From Bacillus pumilus (lineage in GTDB: Bacteria > Bacillota > Bacilli > Bacillales > Bacillaceae): a DNA stretch of 64,000 nt. The stretch covers positions 62,001 to 126,000 of the forward strand of contig MKZN01000002.1 of the NCBI GenBank assembly GCA_001938995.1, written 5' to 3'. The notes below the pieces were generated by a model, which worked only from the letters and a program-made list of their open reading frames with translations, did not search any database and was not told where the DNA came from. Each line of letters starts with the position of its first letter. The first letter of the stretch is position 1. Below are positions 37,309-47,437 of the stretch, one piece after another. The translations under genes were made by a program, and so were the position numbers.

Positions 37309-38217
37309 TTATTGTGCTTTCGCAAAATTGATAAATTCAACAAAAGCGGCTGTGGCTTTTGGTCCTCCATTGATCGTGCCGTTTGAATATCCTGCGTTAT
37401 GCACGCCGACGATTTGTTGACTTTGGTCTAGCATCGCCGAGCCAGAATTTCCGCTAAACGTATCAATTGTATAGTATGCGAGATTCGTATCTTCTCTTGT
37501 TACAGAACCTGACATCTCCCATTGTGACACTTTGCCTGTCGATCTCATTTTATCACCAGGATAACCAGAGATTTTAATCGTTGTCCCTGCAATGTTTGTG
37601 ACTTGACGAATCGAGCGATAACCAACTGTATTCCCGATATTCGTATCTGTTTTAATCACTGCAAAGTCATACTGACTTGCGCCTGAATTGATATACCCAC
37701 TTGGCACATAGAACTCTGTCATTTTTGCAGAGCCGTTTACAGCTGTTCCATCATTCATGCCTGGATACACAGAGCCTTTTGCACTATAACTTTTCGTAGA
37801 CGTGTTATACACACAGTGTCCGTTTGTCAGAATTTTGTTAGGTGCAATGAGGGTTCCTGTACAACTAGACCCACCAAACGTAATGTAAGCGATAGAATTG
37901 TATGGAGCGACTCTCGTGTTCGCTACTTTTGTTCTACCATCTTCTCCAATGACCACTTTTGTTTGAAAGTCTTTTAAATATTTAGTCAATGGTTTGATTT
38001 TTTCGCCAACTGTGGAAGATAGATCATCAACTCTGTCGAAGGATGAAGGGGTTTTTAAATCATTGTGGAAATCGCTAGAAGAAATCACCTTTCCGTCAGA
38101 AGTCACCATGTCATAATCAGTCGTTAGTACTGAAGTAGAAGTGGCATGGGCAATACTAGGCACACTTAAAGCACCAAAAACGAGTAGAGTAGGGATTAAT
38201 TTTTTCACCTTTTTCAT
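37309..38217 (-). CDS. gse: Secreted glutamyl endopeptidase (serine protease, S1B)
   Basis: 302 aa: signal peptide to about residue 25, propeptide to Lys87 and a mature enzyme from Val88 (VVIGEDGRTKVAN). The catalytic triad is His134 (TNGHCV), Asp184 (YDFAVI) and Ser258 (SGNSGSAM). The mature part is almost identical to the known B. intermedius/pumilus enzyme, which cleaves after Glu. Strong evidence for the species group. Own terminator downstream. Confidence 0.97.
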   Translation of the reverse strand: MKKVKKLIPTLLVFGALSVPSIAHATSTSVLTTDYDMVTSDGKVISSSDFHNDLKTPSSFDRVDDLSSTVGEKIKPLTKYLKDFQTKVVIGEDGRTKVANTRVAPYNSIAYITFGGSSCTGTLIAPNKILTNGHCVYNTSTKSYSAKGSVYPGMNDGTAVNGSAKMTEFYVPSGYINSGASQYDFAVIKTDTNIGNTVGYRSIRQVTNIAGTTIKISGYPGDKMRSTGKVSQWEMSGSVTREDTNLAYYTIDTFSGNSGSAMLDQSQQIVGVHNAGYSNGTINGGPKATAAFVEFINFAKAQ

Positions 38218-38378
38218 TATATTCCTCCTTAATGTCCTATATCAAAAATCATACGATTGTTTCATATTGGAGTAAATGAGAGAATATTCACATTTTTCAC
38301 AAAATATTTCATTTTTAAATTAGGTGTTTTGGAACTTCCCTTTGTAAAATATTTCTATCCCTTTCTATGAAACAACAA

Positions 38379-38408
38379 AAAACCGCCAATATGGCTGGCG
38401 GTTTTTCT
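38379..38408 (-). terminator. Terminator of the fatR-cyp operon
   Basis: AAAACCGCCA/TGGCGGTTTT perfect 10-bp stem with T's on both strands. Confidence 0.88.
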
Positions 38409-38413
38409 ATTTG

Positions 38414-41400
38414 TTAGCTCCATACATCTTTTACGTATCGATTTTCATTCGTAAGCGATGTGAGCCAATTTTGGGCGTCTTCTTTTGCGCATTGTTTCAC
38501 AGTTTGGTAAATATCTACTAATGTGGCTTCTACACTTGGTGCCATCATTTTCCCATCTCCGCAAATATATAGATAGGCACCTTGATCAAGTAAATGAACC
38601 AGCGTGGCGCCATCTTCTTTCATCAAATCTTGGACATACACTTTATTGTCTTCGTAACGAGAATATGCCCGGTGGATGGTGACAATTCCTTTCTCTTGTG
38701 CAAGCTGCATTTCTTCTTCATACAGATTATCTTCATTTGGATGGCGGCAACCAAAATAAAGATGCGCTTCACCTAGTTGCTTCCCTTTACTTAGCCAGTG
38801 CTCTCTTGCTTGAACAAACCCTCTAAAAGGAGCGATTCCTGTTCCCGGTCCGATCATAATCATTGGGATGTCAGATGCAGGAGGTAACTCAAAGCCTGCC
38901 TGCGCCGCATGCAAGAAGCAAGCCACTTCTTCACCTTCTTGTACACCACATAAATAGTTTGATGCAATGCCAGCATACTCCCCCCGGCCGCTCCATGCTT
39001 CACCTTTCACAACGGCTACTGTGATGCTAACTAGTTGTTCCTCTACCTTTGGCGAACTAGAAATCGAGTAATAACGGGGCTTCAAGGCTGGTAAGAGTGA
39101 TAAAAATTGCACAAATGGTAGCTCACAAGCTTCATATTGTTCTAATAAATCGAGCATGGTCACACGTTTTTGTAACACAGCGGTTTGGTAGGATTCACCC
39201 GCCATTTGTTCAAGCTCAATGCGATGAGGCGGGCATACCGTATATTTCGCTAGCTCTCTTAGTTGCGTTCGTGTCGCAGGCTCTTGAAGCTCTACGTGAG
39301 ATGCTAGTAATTCACCGATTTGAATCGGCTGATCCAGCGGTAAATGACTCGTCTCCTTTTCAGAGGAAAGCTTCATATATTGCGAAGCATCTAGTTTGAA
39401 TCGATTCGTCACCCGCTGCACGAGTGCCTCACTATTTTTCGGTAAAATGCCGATGTGCTCTCCTTCTTTGTATTCTTTCCCTTCAGGCAATTTCAGTTCG
39501 ATATGCCTTGTTTGTCGGGGACTTTTTTCAGTTTGTAATTCTTGATTTTTTAACACAACAGCTGAGAAAGCGCCGTATGTTTTCGCGACAGGTCGTTCTA
39601 CTAGCTCATTTGTATAGGTAAATGAAAGGGTTGGCTTGTCTTGACTTTCCTCTTGGAAGGTCAAGTCAAATTCGTTGGCAAGCTCTTCAAATACCGCTTG
39701 CTGAAACCGTTCTTTATCCTCATCCATATCACCACTGGCATCACCTTCACTTAATTCAGTCATGCGCTTTGCTCCCTTTTTTTCAAGTGCTTCATCAATG
39801 AGACGAGGAATACGCTGATAAGTGCTCGCCCAATTTCGATCACCACATCCAAAGACCGCATATGTCACATTTGATAAATCATGCTCCCCATCCTGCGTCA
39901 CCCACTCTACAAATTGTTTCGCATGGTCAGGCGGATGCCCGTTGTAAGAAGCGGTTACGATCAGAACTGCTCCTTCCTCTGGTAACTGACGAGTATAGTC
40001 ATCGAGCGGGGCAATCGTCACATCAAATCCTTTTGCTTTTCCATCGTCAGCAAATTCATTGGCCATTTGCTGTGCGGTGCCTAGATTTGACCCATATAAG
40101 ACCAATAGAGGCGTTCCGTGACTGGCTACTTTTGGTGTGGTAGAAGCTGCTCTTTTTTTTGGTTCTTCCTTTGGTGGTGACATAAAGAACGGCTGCTTCC
40201 TTGGCCGCACTTTGATTTTAAAATCATTCGGTTTAATCGTCAGGGATTCCGTTAAATCCAGCTCATATGATGTATGATCAATCAATTCTAGGTGATGTAA
40301 TACCATGGCCAATACGATGGTGGCCTCATGAAGCGCAAATTGCATACCAATACACGCACGCTGACCATTTCCAAAAGGTTTATAGGCATGCTGAGGAATA
40401 TGTTCTGGATGCATAAAACGCTCTGGTTTAAATTCATCCGCATCCTCCCCCCAGACGGTTTGATCACGATGCAATTTAGGAAGCAACACGCCAACGCTTT
40501 GATTTTTTTCAATCGGATATTTTCCTCCGATGACTGTGTCCTCTTTCGCATAGAGCATGAAAGCAGGTGCAGTCGGCCAGAGACGAAGGGCTTCATTTAA
40601 AACCATACGTGTGTAGCTCAGTTTTTGTACTTGCTTGAAAGATGGCATTCCACCTTGCAGCACCTCATCTGCTTCCTGAACAATTTTTTTTAGTTTGTCT
40701 GGATTTTTCAGTAAGAAATAAATAGCAAATGATAGCAAACCACTTGTTGTTTCGTGACCCGCGATTAAGAATGTAATGATTTGGTAACGGATATTTTCAT
40801 CCGACAATCTCTCACCTGTTTCAGGATCCTTGGCATGCAGCATAAGGGACAGCAAATCATCTCCTCGTACATTTTGTTGTTTCCGCTCTTTAATAATGTC
40901 ATCTACCAACTGCTTCATAAAATCGACATTTTGCTCAAATTCTTTTTTTCTTTTGATCATAATTTTATCGGCAATCGGCAATCGGCTAGATTGATCCATC
41001 GCTTCGTTTAAACCGTTTAGCATACTTTCGATAAATGGATGCTGTTTTTCTTTATAAAAACTGTTAAAACGAAAATCGAAGCCACAAAGTCCGATTGTAT
41101 CAAGAGTGAGTTTAGTCATATCTTCAGCTACTTCGATCTCCTCATCATGACCTAACCTTTGCCACTTTTGAACGAGCTGTGTGGCAATATCCAGCATCAT
41201 ATGATGATACCCTTTCATCGCTTGCTGACTAAAGGCTGGCATTAAAATCTGATGAGCCTTTTTCCAGTTCGGTTCTTCTGTCCAACTAGTAAACAATCCA
41301 TCCCCTGTAAATGCTCTTACTTTTTCGAGACTAATCCCAACATATTTATCAAACCGGCTCTCGTCACACACTTCACTGACAAGTTCATGGCTTGAAACAA

Positions 41401-41557
41401 AAATAGTTGTTTGACCGGTAAATTCAAATTGAAAAATCGGTCCTAATTCATCTGCCAGACGCCAGAAGGTTTGAGACAGCTCTCCCTTTTTTAATAGGGG
41501 GATATTTTTTAATGGTCCATATGTTTTAGGTTTTGGAATAGTAGATATTTGTTTCAT
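38414..41557 (-). CDS. cypB: Self-sufficient fatty-acid hydroxylase CYP102A (P450-reductase fusion)
   Basis: 1047 aa. The P450 part (1-460) has the I-helix AGHETT (266-271), ExxR in EALRLWP, and the heme ligand Cys402 ([10 protein letters not shown]). A linker joins it to an FMN flavodoxin ([20 protein letters not shown], about 485) and an FAD/NADPH reductase ([34 protein letters not shown]). It hydroxylates fatty acids near the omega end, using NADPH. Homologue of B. subtilis CypB/CypD and of BM3. In an operon behind the TetR repressor fatR, 21 bp apart. Confidence 0.96.
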   Translation of the reverse strand: MKQISTIPKPKTYGPLKNIPLLKKGELSQTFWRLADELGPIFQFEFTGQTTIFVSSHELVSEVCDESRFDKYVGISLEKVRAFTGDGLFTSWTEEPNWKKAHQILMPAFSQQAMKGYHHMMLDIATQLVQKWQRLGHDEEIEVAEDMTKLTLDTIGLCGFDFRFNSFYKEKQHPFIESMLNGLNEAMDQSSRLPIADKIMIKRKKEFEQNVDFMKQLVDDIIKERKQQNVRGDDLLSLMLHAKDPETGERLSDENIRYQIITFLIAGHETTSGLLSFAIYFLLKNPDKLKKIVQEADEVLQGGMPSFKQVQKLSYTRMVLNEALRLWPTAPAFMLYAKEDTVIGGKYPIEKNQSVGVLLPKLHRDQTVWGEDADEFKPERFMHPEHIPQHAYKPFGNGQRACIGMQFALHEATIVLAMVLHHLELIDHTSYELDLTESLTIKPNDFKIKVRPRKQPFFMSPPKEEPKKRAASTTPKVASHGTPLLVLYGSNLGTAQQMANEFADDGKAKGFDVTIAPLDDYTRQLPEEGAVLIVTASYNGHPPDHAKQFVEWVTQDGEHDLSNVTYAVFGCGDRNWASTYQRIPRLIDEALEKKGAKRMTELSEGDASGDMDEDKERFQQAVFEELANEFDLTFQEESQDKPTLSFTYTNELVERPVAKTYGAFSAVVLKNQELQTEKSPRQTRHIELKLPEGKEYKEGEHIGILPKNSEALVQRVTNRFKLDASQYMKLSSEKETSHLPLDQPIQIGELLASHVELQEPATRTQLRELAKYTVCPPHRIELEQMAGESYQTAVLQKRVTMLDLLEQYEACELPFVQFLSLLPALKPRYYSISSSPKVEEQLVSITVAVVKGEAWSGRGEYAGIASNYLCGVQEGEEVACFLHAAQAGFELPPASDIPMIMIGPGTGIAPFRGFVQAREHWLSKGKQLGEAHLYFGCRHPNEDNLYEEEMQLAQEKGIVTIHRAYSRYEDNKVYVQDLMKEDGATLVHLLDQGAYLYICGDGKMMAPSVEATLVDIYQTVKQCAKEDAQNWLTSLTNENRYVKDVWS

Positions 41558-41578
41558 GTGCCCACTCCCTTTATATCA

Positions 41579-42157
41579 TCATGATGCAACGCTAATGGCA
41601 CGCCATAGACATTGCTCAACTTCCTCAAGAAATTCAATGGTTGGCTCTTTTTTCTCAGCAAGAATCTGTTTATGCAATTGTACAAAAGCGCCAAATACGA
41701 TGGATAAAATGGTTCTCCCAGAGAGATTCGGATGGATGCCATCTTTTCGCCCCTCTTCAAAGATGAGAAATAATTCATCTAACAAATGCTGCATTTTTTC
41801 TTTACTCTTCTCATCTAAATAATGTGACCGTTTATCAATTTCTAAAAAATATAGCCCGCTTGGGTTCTCCTTTGTAAAGAGAACCAAGCAATAAAATACA
41901 TGTTTGAAGTAAGCCCGAATATTGGTTTGCGGATCTGGGCTGTTTGTGTTCATTTTTTCGATAAATGAGGTGAGGCTTCGTTGATACAAAATATTGACGA
42001 GCGCTTCCTTGCTATCAAAATAACGATAAATTGTACCAGCTCCGACGTTTGCTCGTTTTGAAATCATTGGCATCGTCGTGCCATCAAAGCCTCGTTCAAT
42101 AAATAATTCAAGTGAAGCTTTCATGATCTGTTCTTGTTTATCAGTGGGTACGGCCAT
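41579..42157 (-). CDS. fatR: TetR-family repressor FatR (Bm3R1-like)
   Basis: 192 aa. HTH at residues about 11-55 (IMKASLELFIERGFDGTTMPMISKRANVGAGTIYRYFDSKEALVN). The C-terminal domain binds fatty acids in the homologues, releasing repression of the P450 gene behind it. A perfect 18-bp operator lies 22 bp upstream of its start, so it represses itself and cypB. Confidence 0.93.
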   Translation of the reverse strand: MAVPTDKQEQIMKASLELFIERGFDGTTMPMISKRANVGAGTIYRYFDSKEALVNILYQRSLTSFIEKMNTNSPDPQTNIRAYFKHVFYCLVLFTKENPSGLYFLEIDKRSHYLDEKSKEKMQHLLDELFLIFEEGRKDGIHPNLSGRTILSIVFGAFVQLHKQILAEKKEPTIEFLEEVEQCLWRAISVAS

Positions 42158-42179
42158 TTCATCCCTCCTCTTCTTATTA

Positions 42180-42197
42180 GGAATGAACGTTCATTCC
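42180..42197. promoter_or_regulatory. FatR/Bm3R1 operator
   Basis: GGAATGAACGTTCATTCC is a perfect 18-bp palindrome, essentially the operator known for Bm3R1 of B. megaterium, located just upstream of fatR. Confidence 0.9.
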
Positions 42198-42382
42198 GCA
42201 AATGACATATTATATTGGTATTCTAATTTCTTCTTCTTATACTTAAACATACTTATTTTTGTTCGTCACTACATTTTCTGAAAATAATAATAATTGAGAA
42301 ATGATACCTAGTTATCTTGCATCCAAAGGACTTATAAATATTGGCAGAATGGTGACACACAGGTGTCTTGGGCACTACACAG

Positions 42383-43093
42383 TCATTCCTGATCTATTGG
42401 AGAATGGATGTGATCGTCATATGTGTCAATGTATAAGCTTCCGTTACTTGCACGGACCGCATATACGACTTGCTCTAAGCTGAGTTGCCTTTTTTTGAGT
42501 TCTTCATCAACCCATTGCTCAGTCAATTGATTTTCATGAATATTTTTTAAAATGAGCTTTCCATCCATAATGACCTCAATTGGCATATAGCGCTCTGCCT
42601 TCATCCAAATGTTGAGATCTTTTCTTATAATATTTTCAAATGACGGATATTTTTTCACTGACATATGTCCATCTGTTTCGATCATCGCAAATTCAACTTG
42701 ACTAATATCAAACACATCTTTTTCTCGAAGTTGTTGATTTAAATAATCAAGCGTATACCTCATGCCCTTCATATTCTCTTCAAGGATTTTACCATTTTGT
42801 ATAAGAAGCGTTGGTTTTCCCGCCATAAACCCTCTCACTTTCCGGTTTCTTAAAGCCCATAAGGAAATGATATAAATAATAAACACAAGCGTCACAAAAG
42901 AAATCGTTGTATGATGCAGCGGCAAGGTTGTATTAAACGCAAGGTTTGCCGCAATTGAGCCTAAGCTGATTGCCGCAATAAAATCGAAAATATTCATTTG
43001 GGCAATGGTTTGCTTCCCAAGAAGACGTGCGCCACCGAATAAAATAGCAAAAGCAAACATCGTCCGTAGAATCACTTCTATGTAATCCGGCAT
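42383..43093 (-). CDS. YetF-like membrane protein (DUF421)
   Basis: About 236 aa from the ATG at 43093 (AAAGGTGG at 8 bases); a GTG at 43105 is less well placed. Three N-terminal helices (VILRTMFAFAILFGGARLLG, NIFDFIAAISLGSIAANLAF, SFVTLVFIIYIISLWAL) then two soluble DUF421 modules (GKPTLLIQNGKILEENMKGMR, FAMIETDGHMSVKKYPS). B. subtilis has several paralogues, some linked to spores and germination. Exact role unknown. Confidence 0.88.
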   Translation of the reverse strand: MPDYIEVILRTMFAFAILFGGARLLGKQTIAQMNIFDFIAAISLGSIAANLAFNTTLPLHHTTISFVTLVFIIYIISLWALRNRKVRGFMAGKPTLLIQNGKILEENMKGMRYTLDYLNQQLREKDVFDISQVEFAMIETDGHMSVKKYPSFENIIRKDLNIWMKAERYMPIEVIMDGKLILKNIHENQLTEQWVDEELKKRQLSLEQVVYAVRASNGSLYIDTYDDHIHSPIDQE

Positions 43094-43117
43094 TTGTCCA
43101 TCCACCTTTCAATGACA

Positions 43118-43150
43118 TCAAAAAGAGTTCTTTCTATAGAAAGAACTCTT
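43118..43150 (-). terminator. Terminator of the kinase-phosphatase-ligase gene
   Basis: Perfect 12-bp stem AAGAGTTCTTTC/GAAAGAACTCTT (43123-43134 and 43139-43150), T5 beyond on the minus strand. Confidence 0.88.
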
Positions 43151-43156
43151 CTTAGG

Positions 43157-45373
43157 TTATGCATTTATTTCGTCATTATTCGGTTGAGCCGCTTCTCCTC
43201 GCTCAAATTGAGATCGTAACTCAATAATAGACAATTGTCTCACGACCTCTGGCGCCTGTTCCAGAAGCCATGTGTAGAATGTTGCTTGCTCCGCTGTTTG
43301 CAATGCCTGCATATATTTTTGGGTAGGGCGTTTTTGAGCGACACGTTGCTTAAGAGAACGCATCTGCTTCCAGAATTGATAATAAGGGAGCTTTAACTTT
43401 GTCATAAAGCCTCGACTATCCTCAATCACATAGCCCTCTTCTTTGATCGACTGATCATATACTACGGCCTGATACCATTTATAGAAAGATGTCCAATCAT
43501 GAAACACAGCAACTTCCTGTTTGCATGACATTCCAAGCTGTTCACTCAATCTCTTCACTTCTGCAAATGGTGCTTTTTCATAGGTCAACTGACGCTTTAC
43601 TATATCAAGTAAAATGAGTTGATCTTGATCATACGAGATAATATGCGGGTCTTTAGCTGGCAAAATGACTTCAAACACAAGAGATACGTTATGATCACGT
43701 ACGTACGATTTGATGTAATCTACCTGCACATCGTCAAAGGTTTCATAAAACAGCTCTTCTACCCAAGTGGCATGCTGATTTTGTTTGACATGTGACGTAT
43801 ACGATTTGGAGGTGAAAACCAATTCGTCTTCCATTTGGTTGAAGCCAACAGTTCCTAAGTACCCATTAGCTTTATCGTAAATCTTGACTGGAAATTGAAG
43901 ATGATTCACTAAATGCTGCATTCTCGTCTCTGGACGCTCATCAATATTAAAAAATTTATTATAGCTCCTAGAGACAATCTGCTTAGTCGCCATATTAACA
44001 AACAATCCTCTTGCCTTCACATTCACATCATCCCATCGACGTTCACTAAATGCCTGTTTCGTGAAATTAAAAGAAGAAATATGATGTGGTAGCTTTAATT
44101 CCTGTACATAATCATGCTGATCTAAGTGTGCTAAAAAATCATCTAATGTGATATCTGACTGAACAGACATCAATTGTTTTTGATTAGATGCTCTGTAAAC
44201 AGGATTCTCAACCTCATGTGTCTCAATGCCATCAGTAGTGATTTTCACCACACGCAGGTGACCACCAAATTCAACTTGACCTTCGAGGTTATAAGACCTT
44301 TCTGCAGCTTGAATAGGCAGCCTGTATAAATTACGATGTCCGTGGATTTGAATGATGTCCGAGCCAGCTGTGTTTTGAACAAATAAGTGGTCAATGTCAT
44401 CTGAATATTCACCTACACCATGAATGAGCTGCTGTGTCGATACATGAAGAAGTTCTTGTGGCAAATGAGCAAGACCTCCATGGGTAACAAGAAATGTCTG
44501 GCTTTGGTACGTAAAATAAGCAAGCTGATGAAACGTTCTGACAAACTTCCTTACTTCTTTTAAATCAAAACCAGCTGCTTCAATTTCAGGTGCAGTATGA
44601 CGGTTAAACATGTTACTTCTGACTGTTTCGCCATGTGCAAATCGGTATAAGTGCTGATCATGATTTCCTTCAATCACAATGACATTCCGGCATTCTCTAT
44701 GTGCAAGCATCCATTCTAAAACTTCCTTGTTTTCTATCCCTCTATCAAGCAAGTCACCTACAAAGATATAAAGTTCGTTTTCTTTGATATCCCCTTGCAA
44801 ATACGTTTTAAGGGCTGTATGGCAACCGTGAATATCACCAAAGACATGAATGGCTTCATATTGATCAAAAGATCTAGGCTGATAAGTCATCACAAGCGGA
44901 TATTCATCTGGCTGCAAAACCGTCACCCATGACGGTACCTTTTCTGTTTTTAAACGTTCGTTCATTTGATACAAAACAGACTCTCTTACGACTTTGTGTG
45001 ATTCTCGCGAGCGATTTTGTAACAAGGCTGTTTCTAGCGGTACTTGCGTGAAATCCACGATATATACCCGGTAACGATACGACGTGGCTAATGATTTATA
45101 TTGAGAAATTGATTTACTTGTGACATGTGTCGCATCAATCACAGTAAAGTCCCCGCGTTCCATACGAGCTGTGAGTAAATCAAATAATAAAGACCAGACT
45201 TTATGATCATGTTTACTTGTAATCTCTGGTTTCCCATTGATAGATAACTGCGGCGGCTGAGTCAACAGACGGATATAATCAGCTGATAAAGTATATGGTT
45301 CTAAGCCTTGCTGTTGAATCCATGTTGATTTACCTACCCCTGGGAGACCTCTTAAAAGGACTAGAGTTCTCAT
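43157..45373 (-). CDS. Polynucleotide kinase - metallophosphatase - T4 Rnl1-like RNA ligase fusion
   Basis: 738 aa with three enzyme domains. Residues 1-165 are a P-loop kinase (GLPGVGKST, 9-17; RSRESHK lid). Residues about 172-375 form a calcineurin-like phosphoesterase (GDIHGCH 179-185, GDLLDRG 206-212, GNHD 236-239, HGG 298-300, HGH 344-346). Residues about 430-720 resemble a T4 Rnl1-type ligase: ARGLFVN, SRSYNKFFN, and motif I with the adenylated lysine Lys501 in IYDKANGYLGTV, then EELVFTSKS-like and YVIED. The set suffices to heal 2',3'-cyclic phosphate and 5'-OH ends and reseal RNA, for example cleaved tRNA. The order is that of bacterial Pnkp, but no Hen1 partner is adjacent. Monocistronic. 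Confidence 0.85.
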   Translation of the reverse strand: MRTLVLLRGLPGVGKSTWIQQQGLEPYTLSADYIRLLTQPPQLSINGKPEITSKHDHKVWSLLFDLLTARMERGDFTVIDATHVTSKSISQYKSLATSYRYRVYIVDFTQVPLETALLQNRSRESHKVVRESVLYQMNERLKTEKVPSWVTVLQPDEYPLVMTYQPRSFDQYEAIHVFGDIHGCHTALKTYLQGDIKENELYIFVGDLLDRGIENKEVLEWMLAHRECRNVIVIEGNHDQHLYRFAHGETVRSNMFNRHTAPEIEAAGFDLKEVRKFVRTFHQLAYFTYQSQTFLVTHGGLAHLPQELLHVSTQQLIHGVGEYSDDIDHLFVQNTAGSDIIQIHGHRNLYRLPIQAAERSYNLEGQVEFGGHLRVVKITTDGIETHEVENPVYRASNQKQLMSVQSDITLDDFLAHLDQHDYVQELKLPHHISSFNFTKQAFSERRWDDVNVKARGLFVNMATKQIVSRSYNKFFNIDERPETRMQHLVNHLQFPVKIYDKANGYLGTVGFNQMEDELVFTSKSYTSHVKQNQHATWVEELFYETFDDVQVDYIKSYVRDHNVSLVFEVILPAKDPHIISYDQDQLILLDIVKRQLTYEKAPFAEVKRLSEQLGMSCKQEVAVFHDWTSFYKWYQAVVYDQSIKEEGYVIEDSRGFMTKLKLPYYQFWKQMRSLKQRVAQKRPTQKYMQALQTAEQATFYTWLLEQAPEVVRQLSIIELRSQFERGEAAQPNNDEINA

Positions 45374-45482
45374 GTTGGTTCTCCTTTAACGTGTGATATT
45401 TTTACTATTATAGATAAAATATGGATAAATCTCAATCTTTTTTTGATTATGGTAATATATAGATAGTCGAGGAGGTGCGCAC

Positions 45483-45674
45483 ATGTCCAATGAAGGGAAT
45501 ATCACATTTGCGTTTGGAGATATTGCGTTTCAATTATTTTCTTTTCTATTTATCGCATTGATCGTGACAATCATTGTCATAGCTGGGCGTAAGTTCAAAA
45601 GGAAAAGAGATGAGCTAAAAAGAATAGAGGCAAGATTAAATCACATAATTGACAAAAACCACTTAAAAGAATAA
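45483..45674 (+). CDS. Small single-pass membrane protein (DUF4083-like)
   Basis: 63 aa: an N-terminal hydrophobic helix (QLFSFLFIALIVTIIVIAGR) followed by a charged amphipathic tail (KFKRKRDELKRIEARLNHIID). GAGGAGGTG precedes the ATG. Divergent from the RNA-repair gene. Function unknown. Confidence 0.75.
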   Translation: MSNEGNITFAFGDIAFQLFSFLFIALIVTIIVIAGRKFKRKRDELKRIEARLNHIIDKNHLKE

Positions 45675-45701
45675 AAATCCGGCTTTCAACCGGATTTTTT
45701 C
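45674..45701. terminator. Bidirectional terminator
   Basis: AAAATCCGG/CCGGATTTT (45674-45682 and 45690-45698) between convergent genes. Confidence 0.85.
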
Positions 45702-46594
45702 GTTTTCATCACAACTCCTTGACGCTGCTTCATTAAAAAGAAGAAAACACCTAGCAGGACAAGAAATCCGCCTAACATTTGGATCAGTGTTACCTTTTCT
45801 CCAAGAAGCAAAACAGCAAGGATTGTTGCTCCAACAGGTTCTCCTAATATACTCATTGAAATCGTTGTGGCATTGACATACGTTAAAAGCCAATTGTTAA
45901 TCACATGAGACATGGTAGGAATAATGGCGAGTAATAAAAAGATCCCCCACTCTTTCCCAGAGTATCCTGTAAAAGGCGTATGCTGAAGCATGTTATATAT
46001 AATTAAAAAAAGACCAGCAAAACCAAACACACAAAAACTATAAATCCAATGAGATATTTTCCTCACAGCCTGTTGACCAATTAATAAATAACAAACAACT
46101 GCAATGACACTTAAAAAGGATAAAACATCCCCTATAATGGCCTCTTGGCTATGTCCTAGATCCCCCCACCCAATCATCAGCGCACCAACGATCGCCGCAC
46201 ACATGGTCAACACAGCAGACATTGTTGTTCGTTCACGATAAAGAAGAAATCCGCCTAACAGGGACACGATTGGCTGAAGCGCAATGATAATTGTTGAACT
46301 TGCCACTGTGGTCAACTTTAATGAGCCAAACCACAAGACGAAATGAAGCCCTAAAAAAAAGCCAGATAGACATAAAAACAGCCATTCTCTTCGCTTCATC
46401 AACAGAAATTCTTTTTTTCGTGTGAGAATAAACGGTAACATTAAAATGGCTGCAAAAATCATTCGATACATACTTAAAATCGCCGCAGGTGCATTTGACC
46501 ATTTGACAATAATGGCTGAAAACGAAATAGCAATAATTGAAATAACAAGCGGCATAGCAATTGACTTCTTTGTGGCGGTTGTATTGATTTCCAT
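45686..46594 (-). CDS. EamA/DMT-family transporter
   Basis: 302 aa with ten helices in two EamA repeats (ILSMYRMIFAAILMLPFIL near 40-60, STIIIALQPIVSLLGGFLLYRE about 97-118, and the second-repeat equivalent TISMSILGEPVGATILAVLLLGE). Probably a metabolite exporter; similar to YvbV, which lies near lutC in B. subtilis. Substrate unknown. Confidence 0.88.
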   Translation of the reverse strand: MEINTTATKKSIAMPLVISIIAISFSAIIVKWSNAPAAILSMYRMIFAAILMLPFILTRKKEFLLMKRREWLFLCLSGFFLGLHFVLWFGSLKLTTVASSTIIIALQPIVSLLGGFLLYRERTTMSAVLTMCAAIVGALMIGWGDLGHSQEAIIGDVLSFLSVIAVVCYLLIGQQAVRKISHWIYSFCVFGFAGLFLIIYNMLQHTPFTGYSGKEWGIFLLLAIIPTMSHVINNWLLTYVNATTISMSILGEPVGATILAVLLLGEKVTLIQMLGGFLVLLGVFFFLMKQRQGVVMKTKKSG

Positions 46595-46693
46595 CAGCAG
46601 CTTCCTTTACATCAGTAGTAGATGATATATGTCGTCATCTTACTATGTCGATTAGCCTATAGGCAAGATCCTTTTTTTCAACACTCATCAAAG

Positions 46694-46723
46694 AAAAAAG
46701 AGCCTTCATCTCGAAAGCTCTTT
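46694..46723 (-). terminator. Terminator of lutABC
   Basis: Minus strand AAGAGC/GCTCTT stem overlapping the lutC stop, then T6. Confidence 0.7.
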
Positions 46724-47437
46724 CTCATCATCTATTAACAGATAATTCGCCCGCACCGGGCCATGAACACCGACCACTAAATTCATCTCAATATCTGCCG
46801 AATTACTTGGACCTGATATAAAATGAATAGCTCCTTTCGCCTGATCTCCCTGCTCAACTGCCCTATTCAAAGCTGAAGCAGCTTGAATCATTCTAGGCAC
46901 AATGGTGCTTTTCTCTATACAGACGACATACATCATCGGTAAAAAATGCAGGGATCTGCCTTGACCTTGATGAGATTGCAGTACGACCGTTCCTGATTCT
47001 GCAAGTGTATAATCACTGAACACAATTCCATATTTAGCTTTTTCTGCTTGCAAGATATTTTCGTTCCTTGGTGCACGTGCATCCCAGCTAGTAATTGAGA
47101 TCCCATCTGTTTGCATGCGTTCAAACATCGGGTGAAAACCATATTGTTCAAATCGGCTATCTTGTGAGGTGATCACAGGACCTTCTCCAGACTCTGCCAT
47201 CATGGATCGTAAGGCATATGGTGCTTCCTTTGGAGTCGTTTCGGTCACTTTTGTGTGAATTTGTTGACACTGTTTCTTGAATTGATCCACCAATTCTTCT
47301 TTAGTAGAAAATGTATTTGTCTCCCACTGCACTTGATGCTTCCATTTGGGACGCTGAATGGATTGGGAATGGACTTTGCCTAATTGATGCTGGATTTGAG
47401 CTAAAAAGTCATCACGATGGGTAATGCTCCCCTTCAT
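46706..47437 (-). CDS. lutC: Lactate utilization protein LutC
   Basis: 243 aa from the ATG at 47437 behind AAAGGAGGAG, overlapping the lutB stop by 4 bp. LUD-domain signatures: [48 protein letters not shown]. Third subunit of the iron-sulphur L-lactate oxidase complex. Confidence 0.94.
   Translation of the reverse strand: MKGSITHRDDFLAQIQHQLGKVHSQSIQRPKWKHQVQWETNTFSTKEELVDQFKKQCQQIHTKVTETTPKEAPYALRSMMAESGEGPVITSQDSRFEQYGFHPMFERMQTDGISITSWDARAPRNENILQAEKAKYGIVFSDYTLAESGTVVLQSHQGQGRSLHFLPMMYVVCIEKSTIVPRMIQAASALNRAVEQGDQAKGAIHFISGPSNSADIEMNLVVGVHGPVRANYLLIDDEKELSR

Noticed and set aside
43157..45373. Fungal/plant Trl1-type tRNA ligase
   Set aside because: Trl1 has the ligase first and a cyclic phosphodiesterase last. 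Here the kinase is first and the phosphatase is a metallophosphoesterase, as in bacterial Pnkp.
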